Notes: a model not told the origin generated them from the sequence alone. Shown: positions 25,693 to 34,815, counted from the first letter of the stretch. The stretch is DNA of 64,000 bases from an uncultured Muribaculaceae bacterium (GCA_944321865.1 CALUMZ010000002.1:61648-125647), one strand, 5' to 3'. Numbers and translations are program-made.

Positions 25693-27537
25693 TCAATCCT
25701 CCATGATTTTAATTACACCATCGGTTATCTCTTGCACAAGGAACGGCTGCCCCTCAACCTTGTTGATGCGGCGTATGGCGGTTGCCGGGAATTGCGATTG
25801 CAGATAATCGGCAAACTGCCCGTTGTTCAACTCTGCCACAATGACGGTCTTGTATCGCGACAACACCTCACCCGTGTTCAACGGCAGCGGATTGATATAC
25901 CTGAAGTGGGCCAGTGCCACGCGTCGCCCGTCGGCATTCAGCTGGTTGGCGGCCGACAGCAGGTGACCGTAAGTTCCGCCCCAGCCCACGAGCAGCGTGT
26001 CGGCTTCGGCGTCACCCATCACCTCAAGTGCAGGAATGTCGTGCGCGATGTTCTCTATCTTCTTGCGGCGTGCCTCCACCATCTTGGCATGGTTGGCCGG
26101 ATCGGTGGAAATGGCGCTTGTCACATAACTCTTTTCGAGTCCGCCCACCCGGTGGGTGAATCCCTCGGTGCCGGGAACGGCCCAGTAGCGCACTTTGCTC
26201 TCCTCGTTACGCAGATACGGATGCCACTTGCCTTTCATCTCGGGCGTGACAAACGGCGGCTTGATTTCGGGATATTCGTCATAATCGGGAATGCGCCATG
26301 CCGACGAACCGTTGGCAATGAATCCGTCGGTAAGCAACACCACCGGAGTCATGTGTGTGAGGGCTATGCGCGCCGCCTCGAATGCCATGTCGAAGCAATC
26401 GGTTGGCGATGCTGCGGCTACCACGGCAAGCGGAGACTCACCGTTACGGCCATACAGTGCCTGACGCAAATCGGTCTGTTCGGTCTTGGTGGGAAGTCCC
26501 GTACACGGTCCGCCACGCTGCACGTCAATCACCACAAGCGGCAATTCGGTTATCACTGCCAAGCCAAGGCCTTCGCTTTTTAGTGACAAGCCGGGTCCCG
26601 AAGTGCTGGTGGCTGCAAGGTCACCGGCAAACGCCGCACCTATCGCCGAACAGATACCGGCTATTTCATCTTCCATCTGGCAGGCCTTCACGCCAAGGTC
26701 CTTGCGCTTGGCAAGCTCTTGAAGTATGTCGGTGGCAGGGGTTATGGGATAACTGCCGAGGAACAACGGCCGGCCGCTCTTTTCCGAGGCCATAATCAAG
26801 CCCCAAGCCGTTGCCGTGTTGCCGTTAACGTCGGTATAACGCCCCGGACGTATGCTCTCGCTTTCTATACGATAGGTCGATACCGACGCATGTATGTTGT
26901 GTCCGTAATCATAACCTGCCTGTATAACCTTGGCATTTGCCTCATATACGGCCGGCTTCTTGGCAAACTTATTCTTCAGCAGGTGCTTTGCGCTCGAAAG
27001 CGGACGATCAAACAGCCAGCACACAAGCCCCAGTGCAAACATATTCTTGCACTTGGTCATGGCACGTGTGTCAAGTCCGCTATCGGCAAGCGCATCTTTC
27101 ACCATTGTTGTCATGGGCACTTCCACCACTTGCGCCTTCAATTGCAATTCGGCAAACGGGTCGTCGGTGACAAACAGAGCCTTTTCAAGGTCGCGTTTCT
27201 TGAACGAGTCAATGTCCACTATGGCCACTCCTCCCTCTTTGAGGAACTTGGCATGTTGCTTCAGCGCGGCGGGATTCATTGCCACAAGCACATCGGCCTT
27301 GTCGCCGGGGGTATAGACCCCCTTGCCTATATGAACCTGAAAACCCGAAACTCCGCCCAACGATCCCTGCGGGGCACGCACGTCGGCAGGATAGTCGGGG
27401 AAAGTGGAAATCTGGTTGCCCACGCCGGCCGAGACATTCGAGAAAATATTGCCTGCCAGCTGCATTCCGTCGCCCGAGTCGCCCGAAAAGCGCACAACCA
27501 CGTCGTCAAGAACTTTTATATCTGTATTATCCAGCAT
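25693..27537 (-). CDS. korA: 2-oxoacid:ferredoxin oxidoreductase, alpha subunit (KorA, gamma-alpha fusion)
   Basis: This 614-residue protein fuses the gamma domain (about residues 1-190, VVRFSGDSGDGMQLAGNIFS, QGSLGGVSGFQVHIG) to the pyrimidine-binding alpha domain (from about 225, LFLGSYPITPATDILQELAK, CQMEDEIAGICSAIGAAFAG, STSGPGLSLKSEG). With KorB it turns 2-oxoglutarate and CoA into succinyl-CoA, CO2 and reduced ferredoxin; the fusion form is typical of the 2-oxoglutarate enzymes, but other 2-oxoacids cannot be excluded. It is the first gene of korAB, with a full promoter at 27614-27644. The reduced ferredoxin would feed an Rnf-type or hydrogenase system outside this window. Confidence 0.94.
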   Translation of the reverse strand: MLDNTDIKVLDDVVVRFSGDSGDGMQLAGNIFSNVSAGVGNQISTFPDYPADVRAPQGSLGGVSGFQVHIGKGVYTPGDKADVLVAMNPAALKQHAKFLKEGGVAIVDIDSFKKRDLEKALFVTDDPFAELQLKAQVVEVPMTTMVKDALADSGLDTRAMTKCKNMFALGLVCWLFDRPLSSAKHLLKNKFAKKPAVYEANAKVIQAGYDYGHNIHASVSTYRIESESIRPGRYTDVNGNTATAWGLIMASEKSGRPLFLGSYPITPATDILQELAKRKDLGVKACQMEDEIAGICSAIGAAFAGDLAATSTSGPGLSLKSEGLGLAVITELPLVVIDVQRGGPCTGLPTKTEQTDLRQALYGRNGESPLAVVAAASPTDCFDMAFEAARIALTHMTPVVLLTDGFIANGSSAWRIPDYDEYPEIKPPFVTPEMKGKWHPYLRNEESKVRYWAVPGTEGFTHRVGGLEKSYVTSAISTDPANHAKMVEARRKKIENIAHDIPALEVMGDAEADTLLVGWGGTYGHLLSAANQLNADGRRVALAHFRYINPLPLNTGEVLSRYKTVIVAELNNGQFADYLQSQFPATAIRRINKVEGQPFLVQEITDGVIKIMED

Positions 27538-27613
27538 ATTTTTATTGTTTTTATTGCATAATAATTACACACTACATTTGCAACGGTTCCTACACTTCAA
27601 TGCAAATGCAATG

Positions 27614-27644
27614 CAAATATACTCTTTATGTAATCAAAAACAAA
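27614..27644 (-). promoter_or_regulatory. Promoter of korAB
   Basis: On the minus strand TTTG (27641-27644), 19 bases, TATATTTG (27614-27621): an exact consensus match, 77 bases upstream of the korA ATG. Confidence 0.75.
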
Positions 27645-27808
27645 ATAATTTATGCCTTACACTGCGACATTGACACCAATCACAAACATTTAATGCCATT
27701 TTTCTTAAACATCGTCACAACAAGGCGGCATAAAACTTATATTTATGCACAACTACACTGTTATTGCTACACACTTGCTCTACACATGTTATGCAACATG
27801 TTTCCCAT

Positions 27809-28810
27809 TCAGAACTTGCGGCGGCCGCGCAAATAATAATCCAATATGATGTTGCAATCGCTCCCGGGTGTTGAACCGAGCAAATTTTCCTTGGGAAAAT
27901 CAGTGTAGTTGCGTTTCATGGTCCTGTAATCACGGTGTGCCTTAAGCACGGCACGGGCATTCCCCCACTGCAATTTTGCCACAAACATGCAAAATGCCAG
28001 CGCATCATACAGCCTCCTCACAAACAGCATTCTACGTCCGGCAGCGACAGGCATATTCTTATACATCAGCAGCAGGTTGTTGCGGAAGTTCAAATAAGTC
28101 TTGCGCGGATTGCTTGCAGGCAGGCTCCCTCCACCCAAGTGGTACACCACACTCTGAGGGACAGTGACAACCCGCCCTCCGGCAAGATGCATGCGCCAAC
28201 ACAAGTCGATTTCTTCCATGTGTGCAAAAAACAACCTGTCGAGGCCGCCAAGTTGCAAATAATTTTCGGTACGGACAAACATCGCTGCCCCTGAAGCCCA
28301 AAACACATCGGCCGGAATGCCGTCATACTGCCCATGGTCATCTTCAATACTGTCGAAGATGCGCCCCCTGCAATACGGGTAACCATGGCAATCGATAAAG
28401 CCACCGGCAGCCCCGGCATATTCAAAACGATGCCGGTCGGTATAAGACAAAATTTTCGGCTGGCACGCCATGACATCTTCGTGTTGCTGCATATATTCCA
28501 CCACGGGCTCTATCCAGCCTTCGGTAACTTCTACATCACTGTTCAACAACACGGCATACTTATACTCGCGCAGCCGGCTTATCGCCTCGTTATACCCCCC
28601 GGCATACCCGTAGTTCTCGCTGAATGACAACACTTTCACCTGCTTGAACTCTTCGGCAAGCAATTGCAACGAATTGTCGGTGCTGCCATTGTCGGCCACC
28701 ACCACGTCGGCAATGTCGTGATTAGTGTTCCTGCACACCGACGGCAAGAATTGCCTTAGCAATTTCTCTCCGTTCCAATTCATTATTATGACAGCCGTAC
28801 TCTTATTCAT
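27809..28810 (-). CDS. Family 2 glycosyltransferase, rhamnosyltransferase-like
   Basis: The 333 residues form a GT-A fold. The nucleotide-sugar site is VVVADNGSTDNSLQLLAEEF at about residues 37-56, followed by SENYGYAGGYNEAISRL, the metal-binding YAVLLNSDVEVTEGW near 90, and an acceptor region with MEEIDLCWRMHLAGGRVVTV near 215. The C-terminal part has basic and hydrophobic helices (LNFRNNLLLMYKNMP) that fit membrane association. This subgroup often adds rhamnose or similar sugars to O-antigen, but the sugar cannot be read here. The start overlaps the acyltransferase gene by eight bases. It is the last gene of mtaB-acyltransferase-glycosyltransferase. Confidence 0.88.
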   Translation of the reverse strand: MNKSTAVIIMNWNGEKLLRQFLPSVCRNTNHDIADVVVADNGSTDNSLQLLAEEFKQVKVLSFSENYGYAGGYNEAISRLREYKYAVLLNSDVEVTEGWIEPVVEYMQQHEDVMACQPKILSYTDRHRFEYAGAAGGFIDCHGYPYCRGRIFDSIEDDHGQYDGIPADVFWASGAAMFVRTENYLQLGGLDRLFFAHMEEIDLCWRMHLAGGRVVTVPQSVVYHLGGGSLPASNPRKTYLNFRNNLLLMYKNMPVAAGRRMLFVRRLYDALAFCMFVAKLQWGNARAVLKAHRDYRTMKRNYTDFPKENLLGSTPGSDCNIILDYYLRGRRKF

Positions 28811-29744
28811 GATTATCTTCGCTGTTTTGCGCCACCGGCGCAGGTTTCACTTTATGTTTCCACCTGTCGTGAGTCCATAACCATAGGGATGGATTCTCGT
28901 TGATTTGCGCTTCGAGACGACGGGCATATTCATCGCTCACGGCATATTCGGGCCACGATTTCACATCATCGGTTATCAACCTTATGTGACAGTCATAATA
29001 TCCACGTTTGCGCCGTTTCAATTCAAAATACAGCACCACATAGTTCAATTTGCGGGCCAACTGCTCACTGCCGGTGATAATGGCTGTGTCGTGATTCAGG
29101 AACCGAATCACATGGTCGCTCTCGTTGAGAGACGGGTGCTGGTCGCTCATGAAACCGGTTATCGACAATAACCCGTCGCGCCGCAACCTCACCAAGTCGC
29201 GGATAACCGTCTTCTTAGGGTGGCAGACGGTATTGAAACGATTGCGTATTTTCAAAAAGAATGCATCGAACCACTCGTTTTTTAACGGACGGTACACATT
29301 ACCGAATATGACATCACCTGCTTTATGCCTCGACCATAACGTTACCGACTGCAACCACTCCCAGTTACCATAATGCGCTGCATATATCAGCATGGAACGC
29401 CCCTCGTCGAAGTAACGGTCGATAATATCCACGTCATGGAACACTATGCGCCGGCGCATCTCTTTGTCGCTCACATGCAGCAACTTCACTGTTTCCACGA
29501 AATAATCGGCAAAGAAATGATAAAAACCCTTTTCCATGGTATCTATCTCTTTCTTGCTCTTCGCCGGAAACGACTCTTCAAGATTTCGCCTCACGATTTT
29601 TCGCCTGTAACCCACAATGCGATATACAAGCACATAAATGAAATCCGAAAGCACATAAAGCACCCTCAACGGCAACAGTGCCATCGAGTGCAACAATGCA
29701 TCGAGCGGGAAATACAATATTTTGTTATAGTTACGTTTACCCAT
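28803..29744 (-). CDS. LpxL/HtrB-family lipid A acyltransferase
   Basis: This 313-residue protein has an N-terminal membrane anchor (LLPLRVLYVLSDFIYVLVYR). The acyltransferase motif is HYGNWE at residues 124-129 (H-x4-E, the LpxL form of HX4D/E). A conserved region around FGNVYRPLKNEWFDAFFLKI is followed by GFMSDQHPSL, matching the family. LpxL-type enzymes add secondary acyl chains to Kdo-lipid A from acyl-ACP at the inner membrane. It lies 14 bases after mtaB and overlaps the glycosyltransferase gene. Ornithine-lipid acylation is a less likely alternative. WaaA in this window would make its substrate. Confidence 0.88.
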   Translation of the reverse strand: MGKRNYNKILYFPLDALLHSMALLPLRVLYVLSDFIYVLVYRIVGYRRKIVRRNLEESFPAKSKKEIDTMEKGFYHFFADYFVETVKLLHVSDKEMRRRIVFHDVDIIDRYFDEGRSMLIYAAHYGNWEWLQSVTLWSRHKAGDVIFGNVYRPLKNEWFDAFFLKIRNRFNTVCHPKKTVIRDLVRLRRDGLLSITGFMSDQHPSLNESDHVIRFLNHDTAIITGSEQLARKLNYVVLYFELKRRKRGYYDCHIRLITDDVKSWPEYAVSDEYARRLEAQINENPSLWLWTHDRWKHKVKPAPVAQNSEDNHE

Positions 29745-29758
29745 AACCGAATTGTGAT

Positions 29759-31078
29759 TTATATTATTCCATTCACAGTTTCCACGTCATCGCTAATACC
29801 GCCAAGCTCGACAGGCACTATCTTATTGGCAAGCGACGGGTCGCTTGGCACTTCTACACGCAAATAATTATCGGTGAACCCGTGCATGACATTACTGCCT
29901 CGCCGTGGGTGCTCAAGCAATACCGGCCGGCGCGTACCTGTGAATCGAGACGTAAACCGGCGTAATTTCTCATCGGACAAACGCAACATTTGCTCCACGC
30001 GCTCCTCTTTTTCATGCTTGTCTACAACATGGTCGATGCGTAGGGCCACCGTGCCGGGACGTTCAGAATAGGGAAACACGTGCAGGCGCGACACGTCGAG
30101 CGACTCGACAAACCGGCGCGACTGTTCAAACAATTCCTGAGTTTCCCCTCTCGCCCCCACTATCAAGTCTACACCAATGAATGCGTGTGGGATGGCTTCA
30201 CGTATCTTCTCGATTTTACGGGCATACAGTGCCGTGTCGTAATGGCGGTGCATAAGGCGCAACACCTCATCGCTCCCACTTTGCAGCGGTATGTGGAAAT
30301 GTGGCATGAACCTGCGAGAAGTTGCGACATAATCTATTATTTCATCATCGAGCAAGTCGGGCTCTATCGACGAGATGCGGTAACGCTCTATCCCCTCAAC
30401 CGCGTCAAGGGCTTTGACGAGATCTATGAATTTCTCTCCTGTGTTCTTACCAAAGTCACCGATGTTCACACCTGTTATCACAATCTCCCTGCCCCCTTCG
30501 GCCGCCACGTCGCGAGCCTGCCTTGTCAACATCTCGATTGTACCGCTGCGGCTGCGGCCGCGTGCAAAAGGTATGGTGCAATAGGTGCAAAAGTAATCGC
30601 ACCCGTCTTGCACCTTTAGGAAATAGCGAGTGCGGTCGCCGCGTGAACAAGACGGACAAAAGTCGGTGAGCTCCCTGAATCCGTGCACGTCAACCTGCTG
30701 TTGCGCGCGTGAGCGCTTCCAGCGTTCGATATACTGCACTATATCATTTTTCTTATCACTGCCCAACACTATATCCACACCGTCGATACCGGCCACTTCG
30801 CTACTCTTGAGCTGCGCATAGCAACCGGTCACTATCACCAATGCGCCCGGGTAGCTCTTTATTAGTTTTCGTATTGCCTGACGGCACTTCTTGTCGGCAA
30901 GTTCTGTGACACTGCACGTGTTCACCACACATATATCGGGATTTTCACCCGGTGCGGCACGCCTTATACCATGCCCCGAAAGCAACTTTTCCATAGTTGC
31001 GCTCTCCGAAAAATTAAGTTTGCAACCAAGCGTGTGAAATTGCACCGTGTATAAATCCGAGATAGTCTTGTCAATCAT
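29759..31078 (-). CDS. mtaB: tRNA (t6A37) methylthiotransferase MtaB
   Basis: MtaB is a radical-SAM enzyme that turns t6A into ms2t6A at position 37 of ANN-decoding tRNAs. The 439 residues show the N-terminal methylthiotransferase domain with cysteines at 19 (TLGCKLN), 55 (NTCSV) and 86 (GCYAQ). The radical-SAM motif CDYFCTYC has cysteines at 160, 164 and 167, and a TRAM-like C-terminus includes PVLLEHPRRG. The shape (CKLN, FHTLG) is that of the MtaB/YqeV branch rather than MiaB or RimO. It uses two SAM molecules per reaction. It is the first gene of a three-gene unit with a -7 box at 31101. An element similar to one upstream of metH lies at 31260-31341. Confidence 0.94.
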   Translation of the reverse strand: MIDKTISDLYTVQFHTLGCKLNFSESATMEKLLSGHGIRRAAPGENPDICVVNTCSVTELADKKCRQAIRKLIKSYPGALVIVTGCYAQLKSSEVAGIDGVDIVLGSDKKNDIVQYIERWKRSRAQQQVDVHGFRELTDFCPSCSRGDRTRYFLKVQDGCDYFCTYCTIPFARGRSRSGTIEMLTRQARDVAAEGGREIVITGVNIGDFGKNTGEKFIDLVKALDAVEGIERYRISSIEPDLLDDEIIDYVATSRRFMPHFHIPLQSGSDEVLRLMHRHYDTALYARKIEKIREAIPHAFIGVDLIVGARGETQELFEQSRRFVESLDVSRLHVFPYSERPGTVALRIDHVVDKHEKEERVEQMLRLSDEKLRRFTSRFTGTRRPVLLEHPRRGSNVMHGFTDNYLRVEVPSDPSLANKIVPVELGGISDDVETVNGII

Positions 31079-31100
31079 TCCTTTTCAATAAATACCGATA

Positions 31101-31108
31101 CAAAATTA
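31101..31108 (-). promoter_or_regulatory. Candidate -7 box for mtaB operon
   Basis: TAATTTTG on the minus strand, 23 bases before the MtaB ATG. No TTTG is found at the right spacing, so only one box supports it. Confidence 0.4.
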
Positions 31109-31172
31109 CTCCATTCCGGCAATATTTAAAAAAAATCTCAACATTACCATGCGCATAGACGTGGACCGCCGC

Positions 31173-31206
31173 GCAAATACACTGATGCCTGCGGAGCTTC
31201 CACACT
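31173..31206 (+). repeat. 34-base repeat flanking the small lipoprotein, left copy
   Basis: The core GATGCCTGCGGAGCTTCC is followed by ACACT. It matches 31917-31950 at 29 of 34 positions, in the same orientation. The two copies lie on either side of the lipoprotein gene at 31594-31785. Confidence 0.6.
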
Positions 31207-31259
31207 AAACACAATTGCCGCACTTCTACACACGCCCCCCACTCTCACACTCGATGAAT

Positions 31260-31341
31260 CCCAAACGGTCATTAAACCGCAAAATTTGTTCTGAAAATCT
31301 AATGACCGATTTGGGATAAAGATTCCCGCCAAAAAGTCATG
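31260..31341. repeat. Imperfect palindromic element of about 80 bases, copy A
   Basis: CCCAAACGGTCATTA (31260-31274) pairs with TAATGACCGATTTGGG (31300-31315), and the element ends CCGCCAAAAAGTCATG (31326-31341). A related element at 45702-45778 shares CCCAAATCGGTCATTAGATT-type sequence (20 of 22 in the arm) and the ending CCGCCAAAAATCATG. This copy lies between mtaB and the small lipoprotein. Confidence 0.55.
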
Positions 31342-31352
31342 TCTGTCATGAC

Positions 31353-31388
31353 ATTTCATAACAAAACATTGCCAAAATGTTATGAAAT
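31353..31388. repeat. 11-base inverted repeat
   Basis: ATTTCATAACA (31353-31363) and TGTTATGAAAT (31378-31388), exact, with a 14-base loop. It has the form of an operator or a small hairpin, 125 bases upstream of the lipoprotein promoter. Confidence 0.5.
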
Positions 31389-31512
31389 ATCAATTTTATT
31401 TAACAATCTCGCAACATGCTATATATCAGCCGCTTGCATTGTCTTGTGTTATAAAAAACAGTTATAAAACATATTTTTTTATATTTACCGAGTGATTTTT
31501 TTCAAAAAAATA

Positions 31513-31542
31513 TTTGCAAATAAAATTTAAGTAGTAACTTTG
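31513..31542 (+). promoter_or_regulatory. Promoter of the small Thr/Ala-rich lipoprotein
   Basis: TTTG (31513-31516), 18 bases, TAACTTTG (31535-31542). Both boxes match exactly; the spacer is one base shorter than usual. The ATG follows 52 bases after the -7 box. Confidence 0.65.
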
Positions 31543-31593
31543 CATCGTTTTTGAAGCATAAAAAAATTGTTTTATTATTAAAAATTCAAGGAA

Positions 31594-31785
31594 ATGAAAA
31601 AGTTAGTTTTATTGTTTGCTGTTGTATTTAGCGTATCATTGTTCTCTTGCGGTGGTTCAGCTACTACTGAAACTACTGCTACCGATAGCACAACTGTTGA
31701 AGCAACTGTTGACTCTGCTGCTGTTGTTGACACTGCTGCTACTGATACCGCTGCTACCGACACTGTTGCTGCTGAAGTAAAGTAA
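31594..31785 (+). CDS. Small Thr/Ala-rich lipoprotein
   Basis: The 63-residue product has a lipoprotein signal (MKKLVLLFAVVFSVSLFSCG, Cys19). The mature 45 residues are built almost only from Thr, Ala, Asp, Val, Glu and Ser (VDTAATDTAATDTVAAEVK), acidic and disordered. Such tiny lipoproteins occur in Bacteroidota, sometimes named entericidin-like, without known function. Support that it is real: a good promoter, an A-rich leader with AGGAA before the ATG, a strong terminator directly after, and codons biased to ACT, GCT and GTT as in highly expressed genes. It stands alone between mtaB and asd and is flanked by two 34-base repeats. Confidence 0.78.
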   Translation: MKKLVLLFAVVFSVSLFSCGGSATTETTATDSTTVEATVDSAAVVDTAATDTAATDTVAAEVK

Positions 31786-31826
31786 TTTTACCTCACATAC
31801 AACATTAGCAAATAAAAAAGTTTGAG

Positions 31827-31864
31827 GCTGCTTTCCTCGATTATGAGGGAAACAGCTTTTTTTT
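31827..31864 (+). terminator. Terminator of the small lipoprotein gene
   Basis: GCTGCTTTCCTC (31827-31838) pairs with GAGGGAAACAGC (31845-31856), with one mismatch and one G-T pair, followed by eight T residues. It lies 41 bases after the stop. Confidence 0.85.
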
Positions 31865-31916
31865 ATTCTTCCACCGTCCAAATAATAACGGGGCAATACG
31901 AAAACACGGTTGTAGA

Positions 31917-31950
31917 GCAAATATAGCGATGGCTGCGGAGCTGCCACACT
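31917..31950 (+). repeat. 34-base repeat flanking the small lipoprotein, right copy
   Basis: The core GATGGCTGCGGAGCTGCC is followed by ACACT; it is the partner of 31173-31206, in the same orientation, 744 bases away. Confidence 0.6.
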
Positions 31951-32057
31951 TGGCTTAACACCTGATTTCCACAAAAACAGAAACAGGCTGCACCCCCTTT
32001 CACGGTGATACAGCCCTTTCCGCAATAATTTGTGATTATAAGATTCCTTTCTCGGAA

Positions 32058-33065
32058 TTATTTTTTATGGGCAATGATATACTGTGCAATCTGCACCGCA
32101 TTTAATGCCGCCCCTTTCTTGATTTGATCGCCTACAATCCAGAAACTAAGTCCCTTGTCATTGGCAAGGTCTTTGCGTATGCGTCCCACGTAAACAGGAT
32201 CCTTCCCTGCAACAAACAACGGCATGGGGTACTGCTTCTCGGCAGGATTGTCTACTACCACCACACCTTCGGCCTTGTTGAATGCCTCACGCGCCTCTTC
32301 CGGAGAAACAGCCCGCTCGGTTTCCACCCAAACGGCCTCGCTATGCGCCCGCATGACCGGGACACGCACACACATTGCACTGACACTCAATTCAGGCTCG
32401 TGCATGATTTTGCGCGTCTCATTGAACATCTTCATCTCTTCCTTGGTATAACCGTTGTCTTGGAATACATCGATGTGTGGTATTACATTATAGGCAAGCT
32501 GATAAGCAAATTTTTCCACTACCGGTTCCTTGCCTTGCGCTATGTCGGCATATTGTTTTACAAGTTCATCCATTGCGGCCGCACCGGCACCGCTGGCTGC
32601 TTGGTATGTAGCCACATGCACACGTTTTATTTTCGACAAGTCATTTATAGGCTTCAATGCCACCACCATCTGTATGGTAGTACAATTAGGATTGGCTATG
32701 ATATTGCGCGGGGTATTGAACGCATCATCACCGTTCACCTCGGGCACCACCAATGGGACATCGCTATCCATGCGAAATGCGCTGGAGTTGTCAATCATCA
32801 AAGCACCATACTTCGTAATAGTGTCGGCAAACTCACGCGACGTGCCGGCCCCGGCCGAAGTGAACGCAATGTCCACACCTTTAAAGTCGTCGTTATGCTT
32901 AAGCTCGCGCACTTCTATTTCTTTGCCGCCAAATGCATATTTGCGGCCTGCACTGCGGCTCGAGCCAAACAACAACAACTCGTCTACCGGAAATTTCTGC
33001 TCGGCAAGTACACGAAGAAACTCTTGGCCAACGGCACCGCTGGCACCTACGATTGCTACTTTCAT
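32058..33065 (-). CDS. asd: Aspartate-semialdehyde dehydrogenase Asd
   Basis: Asd reduces beta-aspartyl phosphate to aspartate semialdehyde, the branch point for lysine/diaminopimelate, threonine and methionine. The 335 residues begin with the NADP-binding loop [18 protein letters not shown]. They carry the catalytic cysteine in NPNCTTIQM (Cys128), [15 protein letters not shown] in the middle, and [18 protein letters not shown] with the substrate-binding Arg and His. The start is the ATG at 33065. It appears single-gene: a candidate promoter sits at 33092-33123, and the gene upstream (S41 protease) ends 89 bases away. Confidence 0.97.
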   Translation of the reverse strand: MKVAIVGASGAVGQEFLRVLAEQKFPVDELLLFGSSRSAGRKYAFGGKEIEVRELKHNDDFKGVDIAFTSAGAGTSREFADTITKYGALMIDNSSAFRMDSDVPLVVPEVNGDDAFNTPRNIIANPNCTTIQMVVALKPINDLSKIKRVHVATYQAASGAGAAAMDELVKQYADIAQGKEPVVEKFAYQLAYNVIPHIDVFQDNGYTKEEMKMFNETRKIMHEPELSVSAMCVRVPVMRAHSEAVWVETERAVSPEEAREAFNKAEGVVVVDNPAEKQYPMPLFVAGKDPVYVGRIRKDLANDKGLSFWIVGDQIKKGAALNAVQIAQYIIAHKK

Positions 33066-33091
33066 AAATGGTCTCTTTTAAATTTCGGGCG

Positions 33092-33123
33092 CAAAATTAC
33101 TACTAACCCCTCAATTTTTCAAT
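33092..33123 (-). promoter_or_regulatory. Candidate promoter of asd
   Basis: On the minus strand ATTG (33120-33123), 20 bases, TAATTTTG (33092-33099), one mismatch from consensus, 26 bases before the Asd ATG. Confidence 0.5.
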
Positions 33124-33154
33124 ACCTTGAATACAGTTTTTAGTGTTTTCACCG

Positions 33155-34774
33155 TCAATCGTCACTTTTGCGGCGAGAGCCCGACAGTAATTCACGATAC
33201 CGGGCATCATCGTTTATCACCCTCAACGCCTCCTTAAATATCGGGTCACGGTGATTAATAACCATGTTGTAGGCACTTACGTCGGCATAAACATCGCGAG
33301 CTATCAATGCCTTGACTACATCGGCAATCAATGCCTTGCTGCGCACGTATTGAACCGAATCAAATTCTATGCTGTCGCGCATTCCGGACAATTTCAAGTC
33401 GTGCAACATGGTGCTATCGACAACAAAGCTCCGGTCATAGTCGGCTACAGTTGCATATCGTGCCGCAAGCTCCTTGCGGTGCTTGTCTACATAATCGATT
33501 ACATACTGGTTGATGGTGCCGCGAGCCACAAGGTCGCGGTAATAGTCGCTGAACTCGGTGGTGTCGAGAGGAACAAACACATCGGGCATAATGCCGCCAC
33601 CGCCATAAATCACCCTTCTCGACTTCAATGTGCTGTATTTGAGCGAATCGGGCAGGTGAATGCTGTCGGCATTGGCAAGTTCGCCGTCAAGAAAACGGTT
33701 GTAGATGTCTTTCTCGTAGCCTTCGCGGTCGCCGGCAGTATATGGCTTCTGTATACAACGACCCGACGGTGTGTAATAGCGTGCCACGGTGAGGCGTATC
33801 ATAGAGCCGTCTTCAAAACGGAACGGGCGTTGCACCAGTCCCTTGCCGAAAGTGCGGCGCCCGACGATTACGGCACGGTCCCAGTCTTGCAATGCTCCGG
33901 CAAGAATCTCGCTCGCCGATGCCGAATACTGGTCGACCATAACCACTACTTTGAATTTATCGTCGGCAAGTTTGCCGCGACCATTTGCTTTGGCATCATA
34001 TCGTGAAGAATTGTTCCCTTGCGTATAAACTATGCCGTTACCGCGTTCGAGAAACGTATTGGCCAGTTCCACGGCGGTCTGAAGGTATCCTCCGCCATTA
34101 TTAGTCAAGTCTATTATGAGTTGCGTCATCCCCTTGTCCGACAATTCAGAAAGAGCCTTGTTGAACTCGTCGTCGGTTTTCTTGCCGAAGCGGCTCACCT
34201 TCACATATCCCGTATTACGGTCGGCCATATATGTTGCGTCGATGCTGTAAAGCGGTATGTCGTCGCGTGTGATGCGGAACGGAATGAGCTCGGCAGTCCC
34301 GCGCCGCTTCACCATAACATTCACCTTTGACCCCTTCTTTCCCCTAAGCATTTTCATGATGCGGGTATTGCGCATTTTCATGCCGGCAATCACAGTGTCT
34401 TCAACCTGCACGATGCGGTCTCCAGCCAGCATGCCGACACGTTCGGCAGGTCCCCCCACTATGGTCTGAATGACATACAGCGTGTCTTGCTGCATGTTGA
34501 ATTGTATGCCTATGCCGCTGAACTCCCCTTCGAGCGGTTCTTCAAGTTCCCGTGTTTCCTCGGGTGTGCTGTACGACGAGTGCGGGTCGAGCTGCTCGAG
34601 CATTCCCTTGATGGCATCTTCGACCAACTTGTCTTCATTGACCGAATCCACATAAAACTGGGATATGGCAAACTCGGCATTCATCAATTTCTTCAACTGC
34701 TTTTGGCCGCTCATGCTTGCCGGCATCATCGCCACAACTGCCACAAGCGCCATTGCATATAATATTCTTTTCAT
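33155..34774 (-). CDS. S41 family C-terminal processing peptidase
   Basis: The ATG at 34774 gives a clear signal peptide (MKRILYAMALVAVVAMMPAS); upstream in-frame starts at 34795 and 34858 add unlikely residues. The product has 539 residues: an N-terminal helical part (EDAIKGMLEQLDPHSSY), a PDZ domain (FSGIGIQFNMQQD, AGDRIVQVEDTVIAG), then the S41 protease core. The catalytic serine is in VVMVDQYSASASEILAGALQ and the lysine in VGRRTFGKGLVQ. These periplasmic proteases trim proteins from the C-terminus. It follows coaD by 41 bases in the parE-coaD-S41 run. The Bacteroidota-specific substrate is unknown. Confidence 0.92.
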   Translation of the reverse strand: MKRILYAMALVAVVAMMPASMSGQKQLKKLMNAEFAISQFYVDSVNEDKLVEDAIKGMLEQLDPHSSYSTPEETRELEEPLEGEFSGIGIQFNMQQDTLYVIQTIVGGPAERVGMLAGDRIVQVEDTVIAGMKMRNTRIMKMLRGKKGSKVNVMVKRRGTAELIPFRITRDDIPLYSIDATYMADRNTGYVKVSRFGKKTDDEFNKALSELSDKGMTQLIIDLTNNGGGYLQTAVELANTFLERGNGIVYTQGNNSSRYDAKANGRGKLADDKFKVVVMVDQYSASASEILAGALQDWDRAVIVGRRTFGKGLVQRPFRFEDGSMIRLTVARYYTPSGRCIQKPYTAGDREGYEKDIYNRFLDGELANADSIHLPDSLKYSTLKSRRVIYGGGGIMPDVFVPLDTTEFSDYYRDLVARGTINQYVIDYVDKHRKELAARYATVADYDRSFVVDSTMLHDLKLSGMRDSIEFDSVQYVRSKALIADVVKALIARDVYADVSAYNMVINHRDPIFKEALRVINDDARYRELLSGSRRKSDD

Positions 34775-34815
34775 CGCTCCAAATTCTCGAATCATTGAAC
34801 AAAAAAATAAATTAA

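Larger units (their letters stand above)
31079..31593. other. Gene-free divergent region rich in inverted repeats
   Basis: No gene is seen between mtaB (leftward) and the small lipoprotein (rightward). It holds a -7 box for mtaB, one copy of a 34-base repeat, an element of about 80 bases with imperfect palindromic structure, an 11-base inverted repeat and the promoter of the lipoprotein. Each is listed separately. Confidence 0.6.
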
